From assembly GCA_009103225.1 (NCBI GenBank), contig RHPI01001292.1, forward strand, positions 83,169 to 147,168: DNA of 64,000 nucleotides, written 5' to 3'. The translations under genes and the position numbers were made by a program. This document shows, piece by piece, positions 43,301 through 55,734 of the stretch. The notes under the pieces are model-generated. The model had not been told where the DNA came from. It did not search any database and saw only the letters and a list, made by a program, of their open reading frames with translations. The stretch is from Chlorokybus atmophyticus. Lineage: Eukaryota; Streptophyta; Chlorokybophyceae; Chlorokybales; Chlorokybaceae. Each line of letters starts with the position of its first letter. Within the stretch, counting starts at the first letter, position 1.

Positions 43301-46300
43301 CTGGACTCAAACCACATTTGGTGGAACGTTTTTGCTACCAGGTCCTGAGGCAGATCCATAAGAAGTCTATGAGTGGCTCATTGACGCAATTGTTTGGCAG
43401 ACAGCAGAAACACGCGTCACACACAAGCGCACCTGCAATTGTGGCTCGTTATCAGATATGCGCTGAATGACGCGTGTGCAGGCATCAATGGCCTTTGGGA
43501 AATCGGGTTGCCCTAAGCATATGTCCCGCAGAATCTTGGTCACACGCTTCCTCACGCTCACTCCAGTGTCCATGATTCGTTCGGCCACACGGTCATAGTA
43601 CTGCGCCATGTGGAGTCAGAGGGAGAAGTGCCATAAGCAGTACCACAGAACCAACTGGTGAATGTGGGAAGGTTCTAACCTGCAGTGCAAACGAAGGGTT
43701 TGCCACAATGTGTTTGCCAACCAACTCCATGGCCGCATCGCGCACAGAAATAGAGTTGTCCAGAAAGCGAGCCTCCACAGCACGCTGCACGCGCTCTTCA
43801 CCCAACACGTTGGGATCTGCTTCAACAATAGCACAAACCTGGCAGTACCAGTTGATTTGTCGCCCACAGTGTGCATTACGCACAAAGGTCATATGCCACT
43901 TACCGCCTTGAGAGCTCGAGCACGCGGAGTTGATTGCCCTTCAAACATCCGCCCCTGAAACATCATTGGGAAAAAGTGTTCATGAGGATGTCAACCCAAA
44001 ACCATTGCATGCACTGTTTTCTTGAGTCACAGACACAGTCATACCAGAAGTTGATCCAGTAGGCGATCAAATGATCGAGCAAGCGGCCGCTGCTGTGCAA
44101 GCACGCGCACAACAGACACAGCTACTCTTCGAGGCATGGGAGTATCCAGGTCCGATGTGGTTCTCGGTGGAACCTCCCACTGCGCTGCTAGCCACTTCCA
44201 GCTGTCAGCAACTCCAATGTCCTTGCAGGTCTGAGAGATGAAGAACCTGCCAAACAGTGCATGTGTTTACTGATTACAGCCCACAAGCCTATGTTCTCAG
44301 TCGTTTGTCTACTGCATCTTCCAACCGCAACCCACGAAGATCACCTGCGGGCATACAATGCGTTGGAGTCACTTTCCTTGTGCATAGCGTCTGTGAGGTA
44401 GTTGATAATAATCTGCCTGCAGACGACAGAAGCATCCGCCTTGTGGAGTGTGCTTTCTTGTTGTTGACCATCTGCAATGGGCGCTGATAACGTTCCACGT
44501 GACAGTGCCACCGTTTGCTTGGCGGCAGCCAGCCTCTACACATGAATTGCTGTTAGCATAGGCGCGCAACAGTAGTACACAAACAAAAGTATCTCAACGT
44601 GAAACATATAGAAAGGAGAACTTTACCTGTGCCTTCCATCCAGCCCAGAAGGTTCTCATGGCTGGCTCGTCACTGTCAGTGGCAAGCACAGCAGTGCCAT
44701 CGCTCACGGCAAGCACTGAGTCTGCTTTCAGTCTGGCAGCCACAAGCCCTACGAACTCTATTGCAAGCAATCGAACTGCACCATCACTTGATTGCAGCCC
44801 AGGAGGCCCAAGAAGTAAGCTGCAGAACACCTGTAGAAAGACAATATGGGTTGCTGTACGCTGATTACAAGACACACTGGGGCGGGGGGGGGGGGGGNNN
44901 NNNNNNNNNNNNNNNNNNNNNNNNNNNNNNNNNNNNNNNNNNNNNNNNNNNNNNNNNNNNNNNNNNNNNNNNNNNNNNNNNNNNNNNNNNNNNNNNNNNN
45001 NNNNNNNNNNNNNNNNNNNNNNNNNNNNNNNNNNNNNNNNNNNNNNNNNNNNNNNNNNNNNNNNNNNNNNNNNNNNNNNNNNNNNNNNNNNNNNNNNNNN
45101 NNNNNNNNNNNNNNNNNNNNNNNNNNNNNNNNNNNNNNNNNNNNNNNNNNNNNNNNNNNNNNNNNNNNNNNNNNNNNNNNNNNNNNNNNNNNNNNNNNNN
45201 NNNNNNNNNNNNNNNNNNNNNNNGGGGGGCATCAGCCTCAAGGTATACCCTAGCGACCCCCCCAATCATTTACAGGCAAGCTGACCTGCAGGACGACGCT
45301 AGCAGCTGGCCACTCTGGCATGTTCATGACAAGCAGCAGATCAGTCAATATGTTCTCAGTGACGCACTTGGGATCCGTCTCCTGGGACTTGCCTCCGGCC
45401 CACTTCTGCAGTACATGCATCCAAAAATACTTTGACAACTCCAAGGCAGGCTCCCACCAGCCTGCTGCAGCTTGATTGTCATGATTACACCAGCGCAAGA
45501 ACACCAAGCTTTCACAACCTCACGATGGTGATGGGCTACAAGGGACATCTTTTCAACTACATACACCATGACATGTAGACGAGAGCGCATCACCTTCAGC
45601 TTGATCATCTGTGGCGCCACTGGTGGGAATGGATACTGCCGCCTGTATGCACTGTAGCAGGAGTGCAACAAACACTTGAATGTGAGATGTGCTGTCATCT
45701 TCTGGCAATGCGTACAAGCGAAGGCCACGCTTGGCAGTTGGCAACTTCCAGAGCGTTGACAACAAACTGTCCATGATAATCAATCTGTGGTCCGGATATT
45801 CACTGAAGACCTGCAGCCACAATTGGTGGTGAGCACATATCAAGCATGACCTTGGCATGTTGCACACACACAGCAAGTCTGATTGTGTGTGCGCTCAGCA
45901 AACAGACAGATTGAGCGCCTGCTGCCTTGCCGCTAATGCGTACCCCGCAAACAAGGCTCATAGCCTTAAGTTGCAGCAGCTGGATGCCCTCGACGGGCAA
46001 CGTAGCTACTGCACTGCTGCAAAGCTGTAAGACAGTGCTGTCTGGTAGTCTCTGCAGGGTTACAAGCTGTGCCAGCATACCCAGCAACGTGCGCAACTTG
46101 TGCATGATGTTGACCGCGACTGCAGATATCCTGGAGTGCATGAGACATGTCAATTTGCACAGTAATCTGGACATTACGGCACTGAGCTATACGCCTCAAT
46201 GAACGTACCTGCCTGTCGACCTTCTAGGTTGCAATGCTGCATTGGACAAGGACTTGCGCTTTTTGCCAACTGCCACAGCCTTGCCCGCAGTGTCATTTGC

Positions 46301-48268
46301 ATCGGCACCTTCCGGTCCTGCTCACGCAGTCGGCACAAGCTACTGAAGTCCTATCAATAACATCACCAGCAGATGCAGAACCCAAATGTCAGCAGACAAA
46401 TCCTTACCCTCTTGGTTCTCAAGAGCTGATCTCGTGTTGATTGGCCGGAAACTAGGGTCAAACGCAGGGAAAATGTTGTGGGTCATGTGGAAGCGAACAA
46501 CCTCCACAAGTGTGTCAATGACCTGGCAAGCATCATGCTATCATCTCACAAAAGCAAGTTGTGAGAAACAGTGCTATCAGATAGCTGCTTGCCTCTTCCT
46601 TGTACACTTGCTTGGGCATTCTGGGCGCTGTCAATACTGCAAGGCAAACTTGGCAGGCTTCTAACGCCAGCGTGACTGATTGATATTCAGGAGATCGAAC
46701 CTATCGCAGGCAACGGCATCAGTTTGACACATCAACCGAAAACTGCCTCACCCTAAACAACTGCCTTACATCATCCTCTTCGCTAAGCTGGGTTCCCTGC
46801 CCAAACTCCACCTGCTTCTCCAGTGTCTCAACCAACCGTGACAGGTGCTCCAAAGGCACCTCAGCTAGCTTATCCTTGGAGGCCGCAACAACGACAGCAT
46901 CATGAAGGCTCCTCAGATCACAAAAGTCCCACAACTGCTGCTCGTCCACTGTGTCAACCTTGGCAAACAGGTTGTCCAGTAACCGACAGAAGCTGTCCTC
47001 CACACTACCTGCACAGCAATGCACAGCCATGAAGCATGGTACGATGCTGTGAAACACAAACCCCGTGTTGAAACGTTTGCGGCCCATACCATGTAGCTCA
47101 GGTGCAGCAACCGGCTTGCTGAAGGGCTTGCGGACGGCTGCGGACCTTGGCTTCTTCTGCACATAGAAGTCATCAACTCGCAGAGGCTCTGACTGTGTGG
47201 TACCAGAGCCGGCCCCCTGCAGCAACAGCTCCATCAGCTTGCCAGCGGACCAAAGCACGAAAACCCAGTCTAGTCTCTCAATCTACAACTGTGTAGCGCC
47301 ACAGTTCAAGGAGCTGCACCAGCGCTGGGCTGGCTGTAATATACTCGCCGTCAATAACAACGGACCTGTACAACATCCGGGCGTGCAGTGCCACCCTTGT
47401 GTGCATTGAACAGCCCTCGCAAGTGCTGGGCAAGGGCATCATCCGAGGGAGCGCCAGGGGTGATAGCCTGAAGCTCACCGCTATATGTGGGAGGTGGATG
47501 ACCTGCAAGGGGTTGAAGTTGACGAGCAAGGTGGCTGGCAGTGCAACAGCAACGACAGGCAAGATGAATCCGCGCGTAAACATTTCAAACACCCACCTGT
47601 CAGGAAGGCTGCAAAGGCTGTAGGTTCAGCGCTTAGGATTGCTTCCCTGAGGTCACTACCGCCTGGCAGAGGTGACGCGGAACGTGCTGTGCGCGGCTTC
47701 CGCAGTGCTCTGGATGCATTGGATGCAACCACAACGTGAGCAAGCAGTATGATATAATTGAGTGAGTAGTATTGTAAACAACCCTCCACTGTACACGACA
47801 AAACCTAGCCAACTACACCAATGCGCAGACAATCCTCAAGGTAGTGCATACCTTGTTAAGCTTATGTAGGCTCTGTGCAGTACACTGCTAGCAAGGTCAC
47901 ACTGTTGTGCTTTACCAAGGCTACATATTCACTTGACAGTACTCTTCCTGCCTAAATGCTGTGCATGGCATACCACCCAACGATAGTAACTACAACACTG
48001 ATTTGAAAGACTCAACATGCGACCAAGATTTTAGGACTTACAGGTAGCTTATGTCTGATTGCCGGAGCAGGTCGGTCACTTGCTGCAGCAATGGGCCGTC
48101 AGCTGCAGCAGCTTGCAGCTCTTGCTGTGTGTAGGGAAGCCCTCCATCCCTTAGAGACAAGTGCTGGCTGTGGCCTCCAAAAATAACTGGAACCGACGGA
48201 AGCGGCACTAGCCTAGTCACATCACTTTGGGAGAGGTTGTGCAACCGGTAAAGGTCGCTCGGGATCAT
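40326..48268 (-). CDS. SCC2: SCC2/NIPBL cohesin-loading HEAT-repeat protein
   Basis: Twenty-four exons join in phase to about 1728 aa: E1 48268-48042, E2 47709-47597, E3 47502-47366, E4 47282-47090, E5 47008-46752, E6 46700-46593, E7 46522-46408, E8 46317-46209, E9 46130-45944, E10 45810-45594, E11 45464-45286, E12 44830-44627, E13 44535-44345, E14 44246-44045, E15 43954-43904, E16 43838-43680, E17 43600-43433, E18 43344-42151, E19 42065-41863, E20 41794-41531, E21 41440-41233, E22 41060-40968, E23 40803-40669, E24 40598-40326. SCC2 with SCC4 loads cohesin onto chromatin. Signatures: N-terminal LVPLPSVPVIFGG; APRMPKQVYKEE; an NLS-like KKRK patch; VFSEYPDHRLIIMDSLL; NSISVRDAAMELVGKHI; MDTGVSVRKRVTKILRDICL; VVELVLRQGLVHPMTC; DEPLYIVYTINRIV; a basic tail PRKRKLTL. 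E6 uses a GC donor. The N gap 44898-45223 lies wholly in the intron between E11 and E12. No plant-type PHD finger was seen. Confidence 0.95.
44898..45223. other. assembly gap (326 N) flanked by G runs
   Basis: The gap is bordered by 13-16 G on the left and six G on the right (C runs on the SCC2 coding strand). It falls in an SCC2 intron: exon 11 ends ASVVLQ and exon 12 resumes VFCSLLLGPPG with no missing residues relative to homologues. Confidence 0.97.
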
Positions 48269-48902
48269 TGCAGGCAGGCCAGTTGGTCACACATTCAACC
48301 CTCATGAGCCAGAAGATGTGCTGGCAGCATGCACACAACACGCAAGCAGTGGTTGCTTCTCAGCTCTGTGCGGTAGGATCTCACAGCATTCGACCAACGC
48401 AACCAAACAACTAGAAGCCTCAGAAGCTCACCAACCTAGCACAACACTCAGCAGCAAAACAGGAGCAGAAACAACAACCCATCACAGGGGACTTGGCTGT
48501 GTCGCTGGGAATAAGCCTACTGGCTCCTTTGCACCAACCACTTCACCAAGACGGAAGCGGCCAAGCGCATGTCGTCATGCTGCAAAGCAAGCTCCAACAC
48601 TGCCGCACAGCAAAGCTGGACAACACTTGATGAAGCTCTAGTGTGCTGCTCCCATCAACAATCACGTCCGCTTAGGCGCACGCCCGCAAAACTTATTGGG
48701 CGGGTAACAAGCACAGGGCAGAAGCGGAATAGCGAAGTCGGTTTGAGCGCGTTAGCTAAAAGTTGTCGCTAATGCTGCTGATTGGCAATGCACAACTCGT
48801 GCAGCACAAGAGGAAGCCACTGTAACAAGCTGCGTTGCCATCGCTATCTGTCGGTAATCGGCGCTGCTGTTCAGAGGCGAATATTTGGCTGCCGTTACCG
48901 CA

Positions 48903-48936
<34 letters not shown>

Positions 48937-49039
48937 CGTAGTCGTCGGAAAGGGTGGCGTCAATTGCGTAGCAGGGACTAGAAGCTGCTCGTCTACATGC
49001 TGGCCAGGGCAGGGGGTTGGCGCTGGCGACGGTGTCAGC
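48269..49039. promoter_or_regulatory. shared upstream region of divergent SCC2 and IF-2 genes
   Basis: The two genes are head to head. The region between the SCC2 start (48268) and the preferred IF-2 start (49040) is 771 bp and must hold both promoters and 5' UTRs. It contains GGCGGGTAAC near 48700 and a (GGC)n tract at 48903-48934. No TATA box is evident. If IF-2 translation starts at the upstream in-frame ATG 48782, the shared region is only 513 bp. Confidence 0.45.
48903..48934 (+). repeat. (GGC)n trinucleotide tract
   Basis: About ten GGC units lie in the IF-2 5' leader, or would encode poly-Gly if translation begins at 48782. It is placed like known 5'-UTR CGG repeats; length polymorphism is likely but unseen. 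Confidence 0.85.
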
Positions 49040-52000
49040 ATGGAGCGCAGCATGGTGCGGCGGCTGTTGCAGACGGCCAAGGCAGCTGGCACTGTCACAG
49101 CTGCCACCGGCGATCACAGCTTGTGGTCGCGGCTGATGATCAGGAGCTATGCGTCCAGTGCATGGAGGAGTGCTGCGCTAGAGGAGGCAGATGACGACAC
49201 TGAGCAGCACCAGCCCGCAGTACCACCCAAGGGCGGCAGCGTAGTTGGGCGCGGGCAAGGGTTTCTGGAGCAAAGGCAAGAGCAGCGTGGTGCTGGATTT
49301 GAGCGTGTAGACGGCGCTAGCAGCAGCAGCAGTAACCAGAGCAGGGGTAGCTGGCAAGACCGCTTCCGTCAGCGCCCTGTGGCCAGCAATGCCGGCGACG
49401 GGTATGCAAACCAGAGCAGCACTCAGCCTTGGCGAGGAGGAGATGCATACGGTAAAGTCAATAATGACCGCGGTAGAGGGCAAGAACGCGACAGCATTGG
49501 CAATCGGGAGACTTTCAGGCAAGCTTTACGCCATCAGGCACCTCGGCAGGGCGGTGTCGACGGCAGGACTTGGAACGATAGTCGAGTTGCTGCGCAAGGT
49601 GCTCCTAGGCAAGAGCAGGCATACAGAAGAACTGAAAACAACTCGCATGGTGGTCGTGGTGCTGGCAGTTGGCAAGATAGATTTCGCAATCGAGACTCGC
49701 GTTCTGGATCGCCTGCTGTTGAGCCACAGCGCAGTGAGAGCTCACCGGCTGCAGGTGCTGCTTCTACGTCTGGCAGGTGCGTCCAACGTTGACTGTTGCG
49801 AAACAGGACACATAGTTATAGGTCCAGTAAAGGTGTTACTTTTGCTGTGATGACTTACATAGTTGTTCAGGTGTGCATGTACGTATGCGTGGAAGTGGTA
49901 ACTCTTAGAAACATGCAGTGGTCTTCTAAGTACGATTGTGTCGTCAAAGGTGGTTGGCTTGTTTATGGGCTGCGCAGTGAGACAGCAGATGTATGTCACG
50001 TGTGCAGCGGCTTCTATACAGCCTGTGGTGGAGTAGTTGGGTGTTCCATACCATAGTAGTTGGCAGCAGTTGGTGTGCTGGGTGTGGCAGACTGTAATGC
50101 AGTGGTCTGCAAGCAATAGGGGCAGGCTTGGGTTGGGTGCAGGCTTGTCTAAGCTGTGTATAGCTGAGCTCATTTGCGCCTGTGTTTGATTGTGATATAC
50201 AAGTGTGTTGTGCGCTCGGTGCCTGTGTGTTACAGCACTGGTTGTTGGTTTGGTTGTGGGTGTTGCAGGTATGCTGTCTGAACGTCGTGCTCAACAGGGA
50301 TGCCCACAAGTATGCTACGCGTGGCTGGAGACCCACAGCAGCCCAGCCACCGGTTCACGCGTTCAAACAGAAGACTGTGGTCCAGCGACCCAAAGTGATT
50401 GACATTCCAGAGCAAGTGACCATACGGCAGTTGGCTGGTTTGCTTGGTGTAAAACTTGAAGCTGTTCAAGGCGCATTGAATCAACTGGGTGATGAGTGCC
50501 CGGAAGTCGATGCATACCTGGGGGCTGACAGTGCTGAGCTTGCAGCCATGCAGCTTGGCTTGGACACCAGAAGAGTTGCTCAAAGGTACATAACAGTGTT
50601 GAGAATCCCAACTCGGTACATTTTCGCACCCTTAGCATGTTGTTCCCTGATCATCTCCCCCCCCCCCCTTCATACCCGTGCGCAGTTCTTGCATGTGCTG
50701 CTTTATGCTTGTGGGTAGGTGCGCATTTGTGCAAATGGCCAAAAGATGTTAGTTGATTGACACAATCACATGTTATTCGGGCGAGTGCATGCGTTTTCCT
50801 TGCTTTACAATTAATGCCGGTGCTCGAAATGCATGTTGGAATGGGCTATACAGATTGGTAAGCGCATGTTGTGTAACAGGTTTGTGGACGCCGTTGCGGA
50901 TACTGACAAAACACACGCGGCAAGCTTCAAGCCCAGACCCCCAGTTGTCACAGTGATGGGACATGTTGACCATGGCAAGACATCATTGCTAGACGCTCTT
51001 CGCAAGACATCAGTTGCTGCTGGGGAGTTCGGGGGCATTACGCAGCACACTGGTGCATTTGTCGTGCCCTTACCAAGCGGTGCCAGTATCACATTTTTGG
51101 ACACGCCTGGACATGCAGCGTTTACCGCAATGCGTGCTAGAGGGGCTGCAATCACAGATATTGTCGTCCTTGTCGTCGCTGCTGATGATGGTGAGTGTGG
51201 TTGCTGTGTTGATGTTCGGCTTATGCCATGCTGTCTGAGCCGTGTGCACTGTCCAGCATTGTGCGGTTTATGACATCATAATGTGCATGGCAGGTATCAT
51301 GCCACAGACGAAAGAAGCTCTCGAGCATGCCCTTGCCGCGCGCGTACCAATAGTTGTTGCCATCAACAAGTGTGACAAGGATGGTGCTGACCCAAAGCGA
51401 GTGCGGCAGCAACTTTTGGAGTTGGGTGTTGAGTTGGAGGAAGTTGGAGGTGATGTACAGGTATGTCACTTGATTTGCGTGCTGCTTGATTCCGACATAC
51501 TTAGTGCTTACGCTCGGTGATTGCATTCGCGCGACAACATACAGGTCGTTGAGATATCAGCCAAGACAGGAGCAGGTCTTGATGCACTAGAAGAGGCCTT
51601 GTTGCTGCAGGTAATTTAAGTCGTTTTGTTGCTTATATTGTCTGTTGTTAGGCATGTGGGTTGTTTTACAGTCAACTACATTGTAAGGTAACTCTTCTCT
51701 GCAGGCGGAGACCATGGATCTGCGCGCAGACCAGGACAGGGACGCACAAGCCGTAGTGGTTGAGTCGCGATTGGACCGAGGGCAAGGCCCCTTGGCTACG
51801 GTGATTGTGCGAAGTGGAGTTATGCGCCCTGGAGCATATGTGGTTGTTGGCACAGAATGGGGACGAGTACGGCACATGTGCGACATGGCAGGACATCAGG
51901 TACGCACTTGGTGAGAGAGGGATACAAAGGTGCACGTTGCTACTTGCCGTTACGTCTAGGTTGCCGACAGTCGGTCTTTGCAGGTAGAGGAAGCCTCACC

Positions 52001-53252
52001 AGCCACACCAGTGGAAATAACAGGTCTGCGGGGTGTGCCCTCTGCGGGTGACGAGTTGCTGGTTGTAGCAAGCGAAGAAAGGGCTCGCAAGGTATTATCA
52101 GCTGCTCATGGCAATTATTCTCGCCCTGCCTCTGGTTGGTTGCCCGCATATTGTAGCTGACGCTGATCACAGTCAAGGCAAATGCAATGGTGGCTCGCAG
52201 GTGAGTCAGATGCGAACTGAGCGCGCCGAGCAACGCAAGTGGGAGGAGGCTCGTGCGAATGTGCAGCGCACTGCTGAGGTGGCACAAGCTTCAGCTGATG
52301 CAGCCAAGGAAGCTGCGGGTGGTTCTGCTGAGGGCGGTCAGCAGAATCATATGCAGCCTGTGGCAGCCCCCACCCCTCGGCTGGATGTCATTGTTAAAGC
52401 GGATGTGGATGGCACGGCGCAAGCGATTCGTGAGGCCGTGGTAAACATGAGCAGTGAGTTGGTTGAGATCAATATCATTGAAACAGGTGAGTGTATTGAT
52501 TATTGGTCGGCTGGTGTGCTGCATGTGTGTTTGTCAGTGCAAGAGAGTGTCCGCTGTGTAGTGAAAGCACTCTCCATTTAGGTTTGGGACCGGTTTCACA
52601 GAAGGATGTGTTGCGAGCGACGGATTTTGCAGCTGCAATCGTTGCTTTCAATGTGCGGGCAGGCGGTGCAGCAGTTGAAGCAGCCGCCAAGCGGGCAGGT
52701 GTCGCCATCCGCCAGCATCGCGTCATATACCATCTGCTTGAAGACGTTTGCAACTTGGCAGCATCCAAGGTTCAGGGTGCGGAAGAGAGTGTCGTTGCCG
52801 GCAAGGTGAGCCATCTTTAGGGTTAAGTTGTCACAGTCTCAGACACTAGTTGAGCCTTTTCGTTGTTATCGGTGCGTGTTCTGTTGCTCATCCAATTGGT
52901 GAGGTTTGTGTGCTCAAGACTGTACTGCTGGCAGGCGGAAATTCTGCAGGTGTTTGAGTTGAAGAGCAAGGGTTCTGCCGTAGCGGGTGTGCGCGTCAAG
53001 GATGGATTTATGCAAAGAAATGCTCGCTTCCAGCTCTTGCGTAATGGCACCGTTGTGCATGAAGGACTTTGTGCGTCTTTGCGGCGGCACAAGCTGGATG
53101 TGGAGCGTGTTGGCAAAGACACTGAGTGTGGATTGGTGCTTTCGGAGTGGACTGACTACAAAGTGGGGGATGTGCTGCAATGCATACAGATGGTGCAGAA
53201 GAAGGCCAAGATGGTGCAAGTCCAGGGTGGGGGGGTGCGGTTGGAGTATTAG
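49040..53252 (+). CDS. IF2: translation initiation factor IF-2, organellar (mitochondrial targeting favoured)
   Basis: Ten exons join in phase: 49040-49776, 50298-50585, 50880-51190, 51294-51460, 51545-51610, 51705-51899, 51984-52091, 52201-52486, 52582-52805, 52935-53252, giving about 899 aa. IF-2 is the GTPase that places initiator tRNA on bacterial-type ribosomes. The N-terminus ([19 protein letters not shown]) is basic and amphipathic, like a mitochondrial presequence. Residues about 60-245 are Gly/Arg/Gln-rich and disordered, with two SWQDRFR repeats. The IF2N-like part [12 protein letters not shown] follows. G-domain motifs: GHVDHGKTS (about 369-377), [14 protein letters not shown] (416-423), NKCD (470-473) and SAKTGAG (506-512). 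Domain II ([20 protein letters not shown]), the IF2 middle domain and the C-terminal domain (GYKVGD-like YKVGDVLQC) complete the family length. An upstream in-frame ATG at 48782 would add 86 residues including poly-Gly. Plastid targeting cannot be excluded. Confidence 0.95.
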
Positions 53253-54613
53253 TGGAGTATTGTATTATTAGGCATAGAACATGCCATTTGCCTCTGTGCA
53301 TGTGAGCCATTGCTTATGCGCAGAGTTGATGCTAGCGAGTTGTGGATTATGAGGGTTGCAATGACCTATATTTGAAATGGCAGCGGGCTGATGCGCACCT
53401 GCAACGCAACACGTGAGTAGCGCGAGCACATACATGCCCTGCTTCTTGTGCTATATATGTAAAGTAGCCCATGTTCAAGGTAATTTATGACTGCATGTAC
53501 TAACTTATGCAACTAATGGGGTGGTAGAATCTGAGTAGTGGTGTCGCTGTGTAGCCCGGCGGTCAACTTAAAATGTGTTGCTATTAACATGCGTTGAGAT
53601 ATAATTCTTACTAACGAGCAGTAGCGTTGTAACGATCTGCTAGATATACGACACGGTGGAAGCGCACGGTCGTCGCGCCGCGGAGTCAATATACCGCATT
53701 GTATTGAAGCAACTTTGCGTGCACAACGTAATGTCTGAAACAGGCCGCGGGGCAGCATACGTAGTGATAATTGGCGTGTACAGAAATTGCGAGAGGGGTG
53801 TTGATGCTATGTTCATTGCATGCCCTGTGCAGTTGTATTGCGCATATGATGTATATACAAGTACAGTAGCAAGACCGCTAGCAAAGCAACTGTGCAGTGA
53901 GCAAGGGAAGTCGGTGATAGTGAGCTGTCAAGCAACAAAATAGCAAATTGGTATTAGACAAGCATGGCAAAGGCAATGCGCTGGGCCCTTCAGTCTCACG
54001 TCAAGCAAGGAGCGGTAAAGCAAGACAAGAAGCTCTTCACCTGACACAGCAGCGCCACAGCTAGCAAACATGTGTATAAGGTAAAAGAGAGGGTCCCCCA
54101 GTAGTTGCACGCAAGCAAGCGCATAGTCAAGCACACATCATCACGAACAACTCGCGGTTTGTAGTTCAAACCCTAGCGCAAAGGGGGCTGGCTAGCTAAG
54201 TGCACACCAACCAACCAAGCACGATGCCGACAGCAGGCGCAATAGCAGCAGCAGTGCCTGTTGAGTACAGCGTATGTATACACAACCGTAGTTCTATGGA
54301 CTTGTGTGCATAGGGTACCTGCAATTGTATACACAGTATCACGGACCCAAACACCGGCAGCGGGTAGAAACAGATCAAGTGAAGTGCGTATAGTCAAAAC
54401 GTTTGCAAGTGCATCACTACAACGGCCTATTTTATTGTATACATGTAAATTGTAAATGAGGTGAATGTGCAGATTCTATGTACAGGTAATGTGTATGCAT
54501 GTTAAATCAACATTGCTTATGCGACGGGGTATGGGCTATTGTGAAGGTAGCTAGCTAGCTATAGCTTGTATACATAGCACGATGGTTGTTGAACACTGTG
54601 CTTACATTGTATG
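53253..54613. other. IF-2 3' flank and intergenic DNA
   Basis: TGTAA at 53458-53462 is a candidate IF-2 poly(A) signal. The rest up to the left end of beta2 has only short frames with no recognised similarity. No RNA gene was detected by eye. Confidence 0.4.
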
Positions 54614-55684
54614 TGTCGGATCGAGGAGAGTCAAGGGTCACACTGTCTCGGGCCGCTGCAGGGAAAGACATGCTTGCTAGCCCTGTCGCTGCAACATGTT
54701 GTAACCTGTAGCAAAAGTAAAAGATAACCCAGCTCGGTCACCAACGGTTGGCGAGGAGTGCTTGATGGAGCTGTTCCGCTGTCGCTAAATCACACGGACA
54801 TGTGAAGGCGGTGTCCTCCTTAGTGTACATGCTGTGCTGTAGGTCACACAATCAACAAGCCACTACTATAGGTAGTGCTGTTTGCACAGTTTTTTGCATG
54901 CGCGGAAAATGTGTTACACTGTTAAGTGAGGTGAATAAGCAAGCAACTGGTGGATACTATGCCCTGACTAATGCCAACAAACACACTGCAACCAGGCATA
55001 CCAAGCTCACAGCGATGACAAGCACGATGCACACACGAGCATGCACAGGCTCTCACATAGTGAGGGGGTTCTTGATAACCGGGATGGCGTGTTCGCAGTT
55101 CAAGTCGTTGCACAAGCTTCTTTGATTTCTCACTCACAGTGTCACCAGCTGATCCGGTGAACAATGTGACTACTTAGACAAGGCAAATCATGATTGTTCA
55201 GAACATAAGCTAACGGTCATGTCGGGGCTATTACCACAGCAATTGTCACTCGATATATAGCACAACTTATAGCTGAACTCACATTTGAACAGCTACGCGC
55301 GGTGCCTGTAGGCTATGGTCGTGAGCTACTCTGGAGTCATGACCTAGCTATTGGTTAGTGACGCGCGCGCGCTGGTATGCTGGTAGGCCGGGCGATGGTT
55401 TTGATGTAGACATGCCCGATAAAGGCTGGTATGCGTGGGCACTAGGCATAACAGCTGTCTGGTCGAGGGTCACATCGTCTCGGGCCGCTGCAGGGAAAGA
55501 CATGCTTCCTAGCCCTATCGCTGCAACATGTTGTAACCTGTAGCAAAAGTAAAAGATAACCCAGCTCGGATGGCGAGGAGTGCTTGATGGGGCTGTTCCG
55601 CTGTCGCTAAATCACACGGACATGTGGAGGCGGTGTCCTCCTTAGTGTACATGCTGTGCTGTAGGTCACACAGTCAACAAGCCA
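54614..55684 (-). repeat. beta2 terminal repeat block, A-B-A' arrangement
   Basis: Segment A (54614-about 54858), segment B (about 54859-55450) and A' (55456-55684) parallel beta1 10973-12066. The A/A' cores share GTCTCGGGCCGCTGCAGGG. Sharing of the arrangement by two copies shows it predates their separation. Confidence 0.8.
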
Positions 55685-55734
55685 CACACCCTGAGCTTCT
55701 GACGAGGTTCCAGCTCCAGAGCTCGGTTGTTAAC

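Noticed and set aside
44594-45435. Long frames through the first N gap and 59528-60227 through the second
   Set aside because: The N runs contain no stops by construction; the flanking residues belong to SCC2 exons or to noncoding repeat DNA.
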